A stretch of DNA of 64,000 nucleotides from JAGQSZ01 sp049647585 (GCA_049647585.1 JBARXY010000012.1:1-64000), one strand, 5' to 3'; counted from the first letter of the stretch, positions 53,044-61,259 are shown. Translations and numbers: made by a program. Notes: a model not told the origin generated them from the letters alone.

Positions 53044-53298
53044 GTGACGGATGAGATCAGCCAGAGAGAGCTACGCAATGACAGCGGACGGATCATGCGC
53101 GCTGTGACCGAAGGTGAGACGTTCATCATCACCCGCAATGGCGAACCGGTAGGAGAACTCACACCGCTTCGTCGGCACCGGTTCATCCGGGCCGAAGCCG
53201 CGGTCGAGTTCTTCCGCACGGCCCCGCCGGTTGACTTTGTGCAGTTCCGAGAAGACCTCGACTCGATAGCCGACCAGGACATCGCTCCTCGTGCCTGA
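53044..53298 (+). CDS. Phd/YefM-type antitoxin
   Basis: An 84-residue antitoxin. SQRELRNDSGRIMRAVTEGETFIITRNGEPVGELTPL is the classical Phd/YefM DNA-binding fold; the C-terminal 40 residues should wrap the toxin. GTG start at 53044. Its end overlaps the PIN toxin start by 8 bp. Expected to autorepress the pair. Confidence 0.9.
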   Translation: MTDEISQRELRNDSGRIMRAVTEGETFIITRNGEPVGELTPLRRHRFIRAEAAVEFFRTAPPVDFVQFREDLDSIADQDIAPRA

Positions 53299-53704
53299 GC
53301 GAATTCGCCATGAACGAGGCCTGCTCGATACGTCGGTTGTGATCGACCTCGAGGCAATCTCGCCGACCTCGTTGCCAAAAGAGGTAGCCATCAGCGCGCT
53401 CACCCTCGCCGAACTCGCCGCAGGCCCGCATGCCTCCCCGGACCCAGCCGAGAGGAGTCGCCGCCAAGATCGTCTCCAGCGCGTCGAAGCTGCATTCGAC
53501 CCGCTACCTTTCGGTCCTGACGCGGCCCGGGCCTATGGGAGGGTGTTTTCTGCCGTGGCCAACGCTGGACGCAAACCACGGGGCGCACGTGCGGTCGATC
53601 TGCTCATCGCGGCCACTGCGTGCGCAGAACGGCTCCCCCTTTACACGCGAAATCCCCGTGATTTCGAAGCGCTCGACGACCTCGTCGAGGTGATCGGGAT
53701 CTGA
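53291..53704 (+). CDS. vapC: VapC-like PIN-domain toxin
   Basis: A 137-residue PIN-domain ribonuclease: acidic residues in LLDTSVVIDLE (D13), TLAELAAG (E), AVDLLIAATA (D) and RNPRDFEAL form the Mg site. These toxins cut tRNA or rRNA to arrest translation. GTG start overlapping the antitoxin. A 12-bp hairpin follows at 53709. Confidence 0.92.
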   Translation: MPERIRHERGLLDTSVVIDLEAISPTSLPKEVAISALTLAELAAGPHASPDPAERSRRQDRLQRVEAAFDPLPFGPDAARAYGRVFSAVANAGRKPRGARAVDLLIAATACAERLPLYTRNPRDFEALDDLVEVIGI

Positions 53705-53708
53705 CCCC

Positions 53709-53736
53709 GGGACAACCACCATCGGGTGGTTGTCCC
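53709..53736 (+). terminator. Perfect 12-bp hairpin after the PIN toxin gene
   Basis: GGGACAACCACC (53709-53720), loop ATCG, GGTGGTTGTCCC (53725-53736). No T-run follows, but the stem is very stable and begins 4 bp after the stop codon. Confidence 0.6.
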
Positions 53737-54099
53737 TACTCTGCGCAACTACTGACGTTCGACTCACTCACCAATCGAACAGGTCCTTATCGGACTCTAT
53801 TTGGACGCCCGCCTGGCCAGCGACTTGGGCGACCTGCGCCCTGCGTGGAAATTGGCCAGAGGGCGTGGCGAGCACACTGCGCGTCGGGCTGCGTTCACTC
53901 GTCGGCGGAACATCAGGCGTTCACCTGAGAGCGTCAGCCAGCGGTTGGGCCACCATGCGGAGTACTGCTGCGCTGACTGCTACGCCAACATCGTCGCCGG
54001 AGCGCATCCAGCCTCGTGTCCGGTCGGTTCCGGAGATGTGTACCCGCTTGCTGCTTCGATGCCGGCTGGGCGGACAGGCACCGATGATAGCTTTGTCGC
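53737..54099. other. Region without a recognisable gene
   Basis: About 360 bp. Overlapping open frames on both strands exist but give Arg/Pro/Ala-rich products without family features. May be degraded coding sequence of the islet. Confidence 0.5.
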
Positions 54100-54456
54100 A
54101 TGGGAACGTCCTGGAGCGACGCAGCGGACGCAGCACGCGATAACGAGCGTGCTGAGGCCGCCCTAACGGAGGCTCTCGCCGAGGCAGAGAAGATCGCTGC
54201 GAGATTCACGGTCGAGCAATCAGGCAGTCCGTTGCAGCCGGAGGTCAGCGTCGACCTCGACATTGGCGGCGACGATCAGCCGCTGTTCGTCTTCTCGGTG
54301 GACGTAGACCTTGCAGACGACCTCGCGGCCGACGACTACCCGCTAAAGGAGATCCAAGAGTTGACCTCCACTCTCCGGTCTCAAATCGCTGCGTCGACAG
54401 TCGTCGGTTGGGCCTGGCTGGTCACCGCAGGCACCAAGACCGGCGCGGCCCACTGA
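54100..54456 (+). CDS. Hypothetical partner of the HEPN protein
   Basis: A 118-residue acidic protein: a helical N-terminal half (AEAALTEALAEAEKIAARF) and a strand-rich C-terminal half (VSVDLDIGG; FVFSVDVDLADD). Coupled to the HEPN gene by a TGATG overlap. Its position suggests an antitoxin or target adaptor. Family not recognised. Confidence 0.6.
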   Translation: MGTSWSDAADAARDNERAEAALTEALAEAEKIAARFTVEQSGSPLQPEVSVDLDIGGDDQPLFVFSVDVDLADDLAADDYPLKEIQELTSTLRSQIAASTVVGWAWLVTAGTKTGAAH

Positions 54457-55004
54457 TGATCCAACCGGACGGCCTTCTCACGCACGCGCGTGCCCTCGCA
54501 GGGACCGGCCCGGGACGACCTTTAGATATCGACCTGCGGCGGGGTGTCAGCGCGGCGTACTACTCGGTGTTCCACGATCTCACTGACCGAGCCGCACGTC
54601 AGCTCATCGGGTCGGCGCCGGACTCAGCCCGTAACAAAATTCGCCGTGCCTGGTCTCACGGCGAACTCACGGCCGCCTCGGCGATCATCATCGACCGCGC
54701 AACGACACTTGTAGTCAGCCCCGGCGCACCGCTGTCGAAGGAGGCACGCGCCGGCGGCCCGCTTGTCGATCTCGCCGCGGCAGATGCAGGTTTGGTCGAG
54801 GCATGCCGCCTGTTCGGCGAGCTTCAAGCGGCGCGTCACAGGGCTGACTACGACCACGACGCCCGCTTCGACAAGCTAACGCTTCTCACTGCGTGCGAAG
54901 ATGCGTCGACAGCGCGAACTTTGTTGGCCTCTTCATCGTCATCAAGCCGAGAAGCCCTGTTCGCGTTACTCACGGTACGCCGAAGCGACTTCCGGGAACG
55001 CTGA
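54456..55004 (+). CDS. HEPN-domain-like protein
   Basis: A 182-residue helical protein. RRGVSAAYYSVFHDLTDRAARQL near residue 28 and RHRADYDHDARFD near 129 match the HEPN family of the UPF0332/DUF86-like kind; the second contains the Rx4-6H-type motif of HEPN ribonucleases (here R-x-x-A-D-Y-D-H). HEPN proteins commonly act as toxin RNases with a small partner encoded next to them. The ATG shares bases with the stop of the preceding gene. Confidence 0.7.
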   Translation: MIQPDGLLTHARALAGTGPGRPLDIDLRRGVSAAYYSVFHDLTDRAARQLIGSAPDSARNKIRRAWSHGELTAASAIIIDRATTLVVSPGAPLSKEARAGGPLVDLAAADAGLVEACRLFGELQAARHRADYDHDARFDKLTLLTACEDASTARTLLASSSSSSREALFALLTVRRSDFRER

Positions 55005-55318
55005 CAGGCGAAGAGAGCGGTGCGCCCGTCGGACTCATTTGATGCTCGTCCTCTTTGCTCTACCAGTTGACGTCGCCGCACGCGTCCTGACGAGCGAGTA
55101 GCTGGTTCGTCAGAAAGCCCCGAAACACAACCGGTCCGACACCCCGTCAAGGAATCGACTGCACGACTCATCGAGTCCCTACCCACGACGAGTGACCCGA
55201 TGATCCGAGTGTAGGTAAGTCCCATAAGATCCGATAAGAACTGTTGATATGTGTTGGGCCGGCACTATCGGAACAGTCGCCAGCTGTCGGATTCGGGTGA
55301 TGGGCGCGGCCTGGCGCA
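55005..55318. other. Intergenic region between HEPN and VapBC modules
   Basis: No gene is visible. ATAAG-ATCCG-ATAAG at 55224-55238 is a short direct repeat. Possible promoter DNA for the antitoxin lies at the right end. Confidence 0.45.
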
Positions 55319-55352
55319 CCCCCCCCCCACCATGCATGTATTATGCATGCAT
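55319..55352 (+). promoter_or_regulatory. C10 tract and ATGCAT operator before the RHH antitoxin
   Basis: Ten consecutive C (55319-55328) are followed by three ATGCAT palindromes (55332-55337, 55343-55348, 55347-55352), the last overlapping the antitoxin ATG. Repeated palindromes are usual operators for ribbon-helix-helix antitoxins; the C tract is prone to slippage. Confidence 0.6.
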
Positions 55353-55578
55353 GACGAACGTGCAGGTTCGAGATGTGCCCGACGAAGTTCATGAGGCTCT
55401 GGTCCGTCGAGCAGAGCAAGCTGGCCAGTCGCTTCAGCAGTTCCTCGCCTCGCGGCTCGCGGAGATCGCAGCGACACCGACGGTGGAGGACATCATCGAC
55501 CGGATCGAGAGGCGTCCAAAGGGTGCGTTGTCGGCAAGGGCTGCAATCGAGGCACTTGACGAGGGAACGTGCTCGTAG
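55351..55578 (+). CDS. FitA/VapB-type ribbon-helix-helix antitoxin
   Basis: A 75-residue antitoxin starting MTNVQVRDVPDEVHEALVRRAEQAG, the FitA-like ribbon-helix-helix fold, with a C-terminal toxin-binding tail. It overlaps the following PIN toxin by 10 bp. Probably binds the ATGCAT repeats covering its own start. Confidence 0.9.
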   Translation: MTNVQVRDVPDEVHEALVRRAEQAGQSLQQFLASRLAEIAATPTVEDIIDRIERRPKGALSARAAIEALDEGTCS

Positions 55579-55958
55579 TTGACGCCTCGGTGCTAGCGCC
55601 GGTCGTGGCCGACGCCGGGAGCGATGGTCAGCGGTTCCGTGAACGGCTACGGGGCGAGACGGTCGTCGGGCCCGACCTGCTCCGAGTTGAGGTCGCGTCG
55701 GTGCTGCGGCGGCACGCCGGCAACGGGAGCCTGACCCAACCGCAGGCCGACGCAGCGATCGACGACCTATTGGCGTTTCCGATCACCGTGTATCCGGCCG
55801 CTCCGCTGCTGTCGCGAATATGGGAACTGCGTCCGAACGTGACTGTGTACGGCGGCTCCTATGTCGCGCTTGCCGAGGCTTTGGAGATACCGCTCCTCAC
55901 CGCCGACCGACGCCTGGCCAACGCTCCGGGTCTTCGGTGCGCCTTCGAACTGGTGTGA
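55569..55958 (+). CDS. vapC: VapC-like PIN-domain toxin
   Basis: A 129-residue PIN toxin: VVDASVLAPVVAD (first Asp), LLRVEVASVL (Glu), YVALAEALEIPLLTADRRLANA (later acidic residues). GTG start inside the antitoxin gene. The C-terminus, CAFELV, abuts the degraded AbiE-like sequence on the other strand. Confidence 0.9.
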   Translation: MLVVDASVLAPVVADAGSDGQRFRERLRGETVVGPDLLRVEVASVLRRHAGNGSLTQPQADAAIDDLLAFPITVYPAAPLLSRIWELRPNVTVYGGSYVALAEALEIPLLTADRRLANAPGLRCAFELV

Positions 55959-56589
55959 TCCTGAAGCCAGCGAGAGGTGCTATCCGTCGGCCGGTTGGGG
56001 TCGTCCTTGGCGCGCTCGCCGATCTTTCGGGCCTTCGCGACCATGAGCGCCGCCGTTCCGGCAACTCGGGTACTACATCTTCTCGATTGGTCAGAGAACG
56101 CTCGAAAACGACATCGATCTCTGGTTCAGCCACCATCACATTGGCCCCGGCATCGGCGGGACGCAGATCCCACGCATCGGACGCCTGATCGGCGTCGGCT
56201 ACATAGACCATCGCCAACCTCACCGGCGCATAGGCCGCCCATTCCGCCGCCGCCTGCGAACCCGAGACTGCATAACGCGTCAGCGCGTCTGCCGATCCCA
56301 TCCTCTTCGTCAGATCCGAGAGCCCCCGCGGAGCGATCCACCGTGTGATCCGGTTGTTGCGCACGAACCCGTAGTCGTTGCTCCACCGACGCAGGACCTG
56401 AGCCCAGTCGGGGACTATCACGAGGCCGCGCTCGTCGCGCTCCGCCATGCCCTCGCGTTCGAGGTACTCCACTACCCGATATGTGGCGCCGGTTGACGCC
56501 TTTGCTACATCGACGAGTTCACGAATCGTCCACGGGCCTGCGAAGTCAGCAACTGCCCGCACGATCTTCGCGGCAGGTGCTCCCTTCAA
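55897..56589 (-). pseudogene. Collapsed AbiE-like locus: HTH gene fused by deletion to a nucleotidyltransferase scrap
   Basis: Codons 1-165 read as a winged-helix protein of the AbiEi/type IV antitoxin style (IRELVDVAKASTGATYRVVEYLEREGMA; YAVSGSQAAAEWAAYAPVRLAMVYVAD), ending in VFERSLTNREDVV near 56078. From there the frame gives an Arg-rich tail, but the next frame reads RVAGTAALMVAKARKIGER, a typical internal motif of AbiEii-like nucleotidyltransferases. The end of one gene and the start of the next have been deleted. The HTH part might still be made. Confidence 0.6.
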
Positions 56590-56784
56590 TGTCCCGCGTG
56601 GGCGCCCGGGTCCCCGCCATAGGTCACGGTCCGCTCCACTATCCGAGAGATACAGGCCGGGCGATCGCAGGTGGCGACAGGTACCGGGCCACGACCAACC
56701 CCTGGCCTGAGCAATCTGGGGTGGATTCGCGTGCGGAGCGCGGATCGAAAGAATGGGTGGATGCTGGCGTGGGTTGAGACCCGT
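56590..56784. other. Short gap without a gene
   Basis: About 195 bp upstream of the AbiE-like remnant and downstream of the ATPase gene. Nothing recognisable. Confidence 0.5.
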
Positions 56785-58260
56785 TCATGATTGTGGAGTG
56801 GTCCGGCCCTGCCCGAGGACGGCCTCGACATCGACGAGCGTGATCCGCTGGTCCTGCCTGGCGAGTTCGACCAGCGAGGAGGCGTAGCCAGATTTCGACC
56901 ACAGGACGATCCTCAGTTCAGACGCGATCTTCAAGCCAGCCTGCTTCAACGCCGGGACCTTGAACGTGTCAAGGTCCCGAATGATGCTCGCTGACATCTG
57001 TGCGGTGGTCCACTTCGCCTCGCCGACCAGCGTCGCTGTCCCCCGTCGAAGCCCCACCACGTCGATCTCCTCAGTGCTTCGAGTGCGGTCACGGCGGAAC
57101 TCGTCGAGTGAGTTGCCCCACCAGCGCCCGACCTGTGGGGCGACCAGCCCGTGGTTCTCACGTGTCCACGCCTGACACCAAGCCTCGAACACTGTCGCAA
57201 CGTGCTCGGAAACGTGACCCTTCACCTCACCTTCGAAGAGATCCGCCGGCCGTAGGCCGGCTTCGAGGTCGGCTTGGAACGGGAACACGAATCGGAACCA
57301 GAACCTGAGGAACGGGTCCTCGATCTGCCAGAGACCACCACGAGCGGAGGCCCTCGACCCGACCGGTACGGAGCGCGAGACCAGGCGCAGCTCGTCTAGG
57401 TTTCGCAGGTACTGCGACAGTGGACTTGTATCGATCCGTAGCGCCTGAGAGATCTCGTTGATCTCCTTCGCTCCGCCCGCCAGCTGCTCGAGGATCCCGA
57501 AGTACACCCGCGGCTCACGAAGTTCCTGGTCGACGAGCGTGCGACCCTCGTCCCATAACGGCGAGTCCTTGTCCAGCGCAGCCCGGATCACCGCATTACT
57601 CAACGACCCGGCCCCCAACGCCGCGAGGTAGCGGGGCACACCACCGGCGATTGCGTACCGCTCGAATGCCGCGAGCGGCGCAAGGTGTGACACGAACGCG
57701 TCCGCATCGGCGAAGGTCAACGGGCGCACCTCGAAGCGGCGGAGCCTCCCGTGCAGAGGATTCTTCTCGGAGAACAACGACTCCATCACCGCGATGTGTG
57801 AACCGCAGAGCACCAACTTCAGCTTCGACTGGTCCCGCTCCTCCTCCATGACCGCCTGCAGCGCAGTGAGCGTGCGTCCGCGTTCCGGAGCCGTTGCGCC
57901 AAGGAGGTAAGGGAACTCGTCAATCACCACCAGGATCTTCTGATGGCGCGCAGCCCTATACAGGACGGTGAACAGGGTTTGGACGTCGGGAAGTTCCGGC
58001 CGAACTCCAAGGACCGGTTCGAGCTGGCGAGCGAACCGTGACATCTGCGACCCCGACGGGAGGTCCTCGGCTACCAGCACCACCGCTGGTCGTCCGTGAG
58101 CGAACCGCCGGAACAGCCACGACTTGCCGACACGCCGACGTCCGAACATCGCGAGTGGCTCACGGTCCCCGACAGACCACCACTCATCGAGACGCGAGAG
58201 GTCACTTTCACGAGTAAGGAACTCGTTCACGGCCGGCCACGTGTAAGGCTCCACACTCAT
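56785..58260 (-). CDS. Archaeal-type ATPase with C-terminal DUF234 nuclease-like domain
   Basis: A 491-residue protein. Walker A GRRRVGKSWL (about 40-49), Walker B LVVIDEFPYLL, a sensor Ser in LVLCGSHIAVME, then a winged helix (INEISQALRIDTSPLSQYLRNLDEL) and a C-terminal DUF234 region (EIDVVGLRRGTATLVGEAKW) with a PD-(D/E)xK-like Asp...Glu-x-Lys set. Such proteins are common in accessory regions of prokaryotes; role unclear, possibly defence. Nested inverted repeats sit in its promoter. Confidence 0.87.
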   Translation of the reverse strand: MSVEPYTWPAVNEFLTRESDLSRLDEWWSVGDREPLAMFGRRRVGKSWLFRRFAHGRPAVVLVAEDLPSGSQMSRFARQLEPVLGVRPELPDVQTLFTVLYRAARHQKILVVIDEFPYLLGATAPERGRTLTALQAVMEEERDQSKLKLVLCGSHIAVMESLFSEKNPLHGRLRRFEVRPLTFADADAFVSHLAPLAAFERYAIAGGVPRYLAALGAGSLSNAVIRAALDKDSPLWDEGRTLVDQELREPRVYFGILEQLAGGAKEINEISQALRIDTSPLSQYLRNLDELRLVSRSVPVGSRASARGGLWQIEDPFLRFWFRFVFPFQADLEAGLRPADLFEGEVKGHVSEHVATVFEAWCQAWTRENHGLVAPQVGRWWGNSLDEFRRDRTRSTEEIDVVGLRRGTATLVGEAKWTTAQMSASIIRDLDTFKVPALKQAGLKIASELRIVLWSKSGYASSLVELARQDQRITLVDVEAVLGQGRTTPQS

Positions 58261-58280
58261 ACTTTGACCATCCCCTCGTC

Positions 58281-58312
58281 AGTCTAATCGTCATTAGACT
58301 AATCACGATTAG
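58281..58312 (-). promoter_or_regulatory. Nested inverted repeats in the ATPase promoter
   Basis: AGTCTAAT-CGTC-ATTAGACT (58281-58300) is a perfect 8-bp inverted repeat; overlapping it, CTAATC-AC-GATTAG (58299-58312) is a second. They lie 21-52 bp upstream of the ATPase start in AT-rich DNA and share the CTAAT core, suggesting a repressor operator or autoregulation by the protein's winged helix. Confidence 0.65.
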
Positions 58313-58610
58313 ATAAGCGTATCCTCGTCTCACCCGACTCCGGTCCTCCTACCTGAGACCATCGGCGTCCATTTGTTGAGAATCTCGCAGCCGCATGCGC
58401 GGTCGAGGGCTATGGCGAATCAATGGCGCCGCTGGCCAGGAGCCTCTAGAAGTGCGCCCAACGTCCGATTCGTCGCGCTCAGATGCCAGCAGGTACTTCG
58501 ACACCGTCACAGTGCCATCGAAGTAGTTGGTCCCTGGCAACAAATACGAAGTCGCGGTGCATGGAGACGCATCGAAACGCACTGAGTGGCCAACGCGTTG
58601 CGTCCCGACC
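58313..58610. other. Intergenic region, no gene seen
   Basis: About 300 bp between the ATPase promoter and the acyl-CoA dehydrogenase terminator. No convincing coding frame. Confidence 0.5.
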
Positions 58611-58638
58611 CTCGAAAGAGTCGGGACGCTACGATCAT
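58611..58638 (-). terminator. Hairpin after the acyl-CoA dehydrogenase gene
   Basis: CGTCCCGA pairs with TCGGGACG (58611-58618, 58631-58638); a 2-nt bulge leads to an inner CTC/GAG closed by a GAAA tetraloop. It lies 55 bp past the stop on the leftward transcript; no U-tract. Confidence 0.5.
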
Positions 58639-58692
58639 GGCATGTCAGATGGCCTGAATCCCTTGATCTACAAGGGTTCCGAGGCCCTCCCC

Positions 58693-59925
58693 CTACTCGA
58701 TCCTCAACCCACTGATCGCCCGGCTGATGACCAGCTGCTGGATCTGCTCGGTGCCTTCGAAGATGTCGAAGATCTTGGCGTCACGGTGCCAACGCTCGAC
58801 GGGGTATTCACGGGTGTAGCCGTAGCCGCCGAGGATCTGGATGGCCCGCTCGGTCACCCAAACAGCGGTGCGACCTGCCATCAGCTTGGACATGGAGCCC
58901 TCGCCGTTCTTGTAGCCACCACCGTTGCGGGACAGCCACGCGGCACGCCACACCATCAGGCGGGCGGCTTCGATCTGGGTGGCCATGTCGGCCAGCATGA
59001 ACGCGATCGACTGGTTCATGATGATCGGCTTGCCGAATGCGTGACGCTCCTGGGCGTACTGCAGGGCGTACTCATAGGCGGCACGTGCAACGCCGACCGC
59101 CTGTGCGCCAACGGCCGGGCGGGTCGCCTCGAAGGTCGCCATCGCGGGCTGCTTGCCCGAACGGACCTGCGGGTTCTTCTGGGCTTCACGGGCACGGGCG
59201 AGCTTCTCGTCGAGCGCTTCCTTGGTCCCGAGCAGACACGCTCCGGGGATCGTCACGTCGTCGAGCACGACCTCGGAGGTGTGCGAGGCACGGATGCCGT
59301 GCTTCTTGTACTTCTGGCCCATCGACAGTCCCGGCGTTCCGGGCGGAATGATGAAGCTCGCCTGACCGCGACCCTTCAGCTCGGGGTCAACCGCTGCTAC
59401 CACAACGTGGATGTCGGCGATTCCACCGTTGGTGATCCACGCCTTGGTTCCGTTGAGGGTCCACTCGTCCTTGGCCTCGTTGTAGACCGCACGGGTACGC
59501 AGCGACGACACGTCGGAGCCGGCGTCGGGTTCGGACACGCAGAACGCGCCGAGGGCGATCTTCTCGGGTGTGCCGTAGCACTGGGGAACCCACTCAAGCA
59601 CTTGCTCCGAGGTTCCGTTGCCGGCGATACCCGCCGCGGCGAGACTCGATCCGAAGATCGCCAGTCCAATACCGGCGTCTCCCCAGAACAGCTCCTCAAG
59701 CGCCACGGGCATGGTCAGGCTGGTCGGATCGCCGAGCATCGCCTGGGCAATGAAGTCGAAGCTGTACAGACCGATCTGGGCGGCTTCTTGGACGATCGGC
59801 CACGGGAACTCTTCGCGCTCGTCCCATTCCTCGGCGGCAGGACGCACGACGTTCTCGGCGAAGTCGTGGATCCACTTCTGGATCTGAAGCTGGTCTTCAT
59901 TGAGGGTCAACGAGAATTCACTCAT
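58693..59925 (-). CDS. Acyl-CoA dehydrogenase
   Basis: A 410-residue acyl-CoA dehydrogenase. AFCVSEPDAGSDVSSL (flavin/substrate segment), TLNGTKAWITNGG, RHAFGKPIIMNQSIAFMLADM, and ILGGYGYTREYPVERWHRDAKIFDIFEGTEQIQ with the catalytic Glu are canonical. Inserted residues at about 230-255 (KEALDEKLARAREAQKN) are longer than usual. AAAGGA ribosome site. Expression may be governed by the palindrome at 60044. Confidence 0.95.
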   Translation of the reverse strand: MSEFSLTLNEDQLQIQKWIHDFAENVVRPAAEEWDEREEFPWPIVQEAAQIGLYSFDFIAQAMLGDPTSLTMPVALEELFWGDAGIGLAIFGSSLAAAGIAGNGTSEQVLEWVPQCYGTPEKIALGAFCVSEPDAGSDVSSLRTRAVYNEAKDEWTLNGTKAWITNGGIADIHVVVAAVDPELKGRGQASFIIPPGTPGLSMGQKYKKHGIRASHTSEVVLDDVTIPGACLLGTKEALDEKLARAREAQKNPQVRSGKQPAMATFEATRPAVGAQAVGVARAAYEYALQYAQERHAFGKPIIMNQSIAFMLADMATQIEAARLMVWRAAWLSRNGGGYKNGEGSMSKLMAGRTAVWVTERAIQILGGYGYTREYPVERWHRDAKIFDIFEGTEQIQQLVISRAISGLRIE

Positions 59926-60043
59926 GTTGCCGTCCTTTCAAGGTTCTCCGCTCCAGGGAACTTGTACCCCGGGAGATGAGCAGAGGTTGAAGCGGTTGTC
60001 TCCGCCGCCGACGCCAAGCCGGGACGTTGTTACTGATGAGTAG

Positions 60044-60059
60044 GTTACCGGCCGGTAAC
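60044..60059. promoter_or_regulatory. Perfect 16-bp palindrome, TetR-type operator
   Basis: GTTACCGGCCGGTAAC is fully self-complementary. It lies 119 bp upstream of the acyl-CoA dehydrogenase start and 187 bp upstream of the HTH gene. The form resembles operators of TetR-family regulators of fatty-acid catabolism in actinobacteria. No TetR gene is in the window. Confidence 0.65.
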
Positions 60060-60245
60060 AACGAGTACCACCCCGGGTTCTTCGTTTGGGTGAGATTCCC
60101 CTGTGGCTCCGCATGCACCGTTTCCCTGCGGTCCACTCAAGTCCAACGACTTGGTGCCGACAAGAGCAGAGAGTCAAAACATTGACCAGGCAACGGTCCA
60201 CAGGCCGTGTCCCGTGGCAGTCGCTTTCAGTTCGAGGAGGTGTAG

Positions 60246-61259
60246 ATGCTCAACCAAACCGACACAGCGGACGCTCTGAGGCGACTGCGGGAGCTATCAG
60301 GTCTCAGCCGACGGGGCGCGGCCCGGCAGATGGGAATGGACAAGCGCACCCTTCGATCGTGGGAAGACGGTCACGCCACACCGGATCGTGACCAGGTGGA
60401 CCACGCAACGCGCGTCTACGGGCGCGGCCTCGATTGGCTCCTGGCCGATCGCCAGCCAATCACCGACCCGGCTGAACCCGGCGTCCTTCGGGTCGGATCC
60501 CAGACCATCGACATTGCCGAAATACGGCGCAACCATCCGGTCATCCACGACTCCAATCGGGCAACTCTCCATGCCTATGTGGATGCTGTGCGCCAGGTTC
60601 GAGGCGTGCCGGTCAAGGGCATCGTCGAACTCCGTTCTCTTGACATCCGTCTGCTCGCAAGCGAACTCGATATCAGCGACCCCGCGATCGGTGACCTGCT
60701 CGCCGACGTCTTCAACATGACTCCCGCGGGTGCACAATCGGCTACCCGAGCCATGTTGATCGGATCGCTCATGGCCGTCGCCGCAGCCGGGATGATCGGC
60801 GCGACCTGGTTCGCTCCGGCGGCATCGGCCGCACCGCCCGCATCAGCCGCGGTGGCCCCGGCGGCAACCGCGCCGGCGGCGACAGTCCTGTCAGCGACGC
60901 CAACGTCCACGACGCCAACTTCGTCATCCGGACCCGCCGCAGCTGTCTCGTCAGCTACCGAATCGGTCGAATTTGCTGCATACGCGGCTCCTTCAACGCC
61001 CCATTGGGAAGTTCCCACGAGCTCCCGGACAGGCGTCGGTCCTATGTTCACAACCTCGCCGTTCGGCGCCGGGATGTCTCAGGAGACCGCCTCGGGCGGC
61101 TACTTCGACCCACTCCACGACGGTTCTTCGAACGTGTTCACCGTCAGTCCCCGTCATTCTTCTCAGCAGACTGATTCGGCTTCCGCCGTTAGCGGTCCCT
61201 CGCTGGGCCAGGGACTACAGGCACTGCCCGCGGGTAGTCATGAACTACCTGAGAACTAG
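60246..61259 (+). CDS. XRE-HTH protein with transmembrane helix and secreted low-complexity tail
   Basis: A 337-residue protein. Residues 5-60 form an XRE helix-turn-helix (LRRLRELSGLSRRGAARQMGMDKRTLRSWEDG). A helical cytoplasmic middle domain runs to about 170, a TM helix follows (AMLIGSLMAVAAAGMIGATWFA), and the outer 145 residues are Ala/Pro/Ser/Thr-rich. This HTH-TM-outside order is that of RodZ, but no RodZ beta domain is seen. Strong GGAGG ribosome site. It precedes a lipoprotein gene by 133 bp. Confidence 0.75.
   Translation: MLNQTDTADALRRLRELSGLSRRGAARQMGMDKRTLRSWEDGHATPDRDQVDHATRVYGRGLDWLLADRQPITDPAEPGVLRVGSQTIDIAEIRRNHPVIHDSNRATLHAYVDAVRQVRGVPVKGIVELRSLDIRLLASELDISDPAIGDLLADVFNMTPAGAQSATRAMLIGSLMAVAAAGMIGATWFAPAASAAPPASAAVAPAATAPAATVLSATPTSTTPTSSSGPAAAVSSATESVEFAAYAAPSTPHWEVPTSSRTGVGPMFTTSPFGAGMSQETASGGYFDPLHDGSSNVFTVSPRHSSQQTDSASAVSGPSLGQGLQALPAGSHELPEN

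Noticed and set aside
53801..54166. 122-codon frame in the gap after the first PIN toxin
   Set aside because: Composition is Arg/Ala/Pro-biased, it overlaps the start of the HEPN partner gene, and the minus strand has equally long frames.
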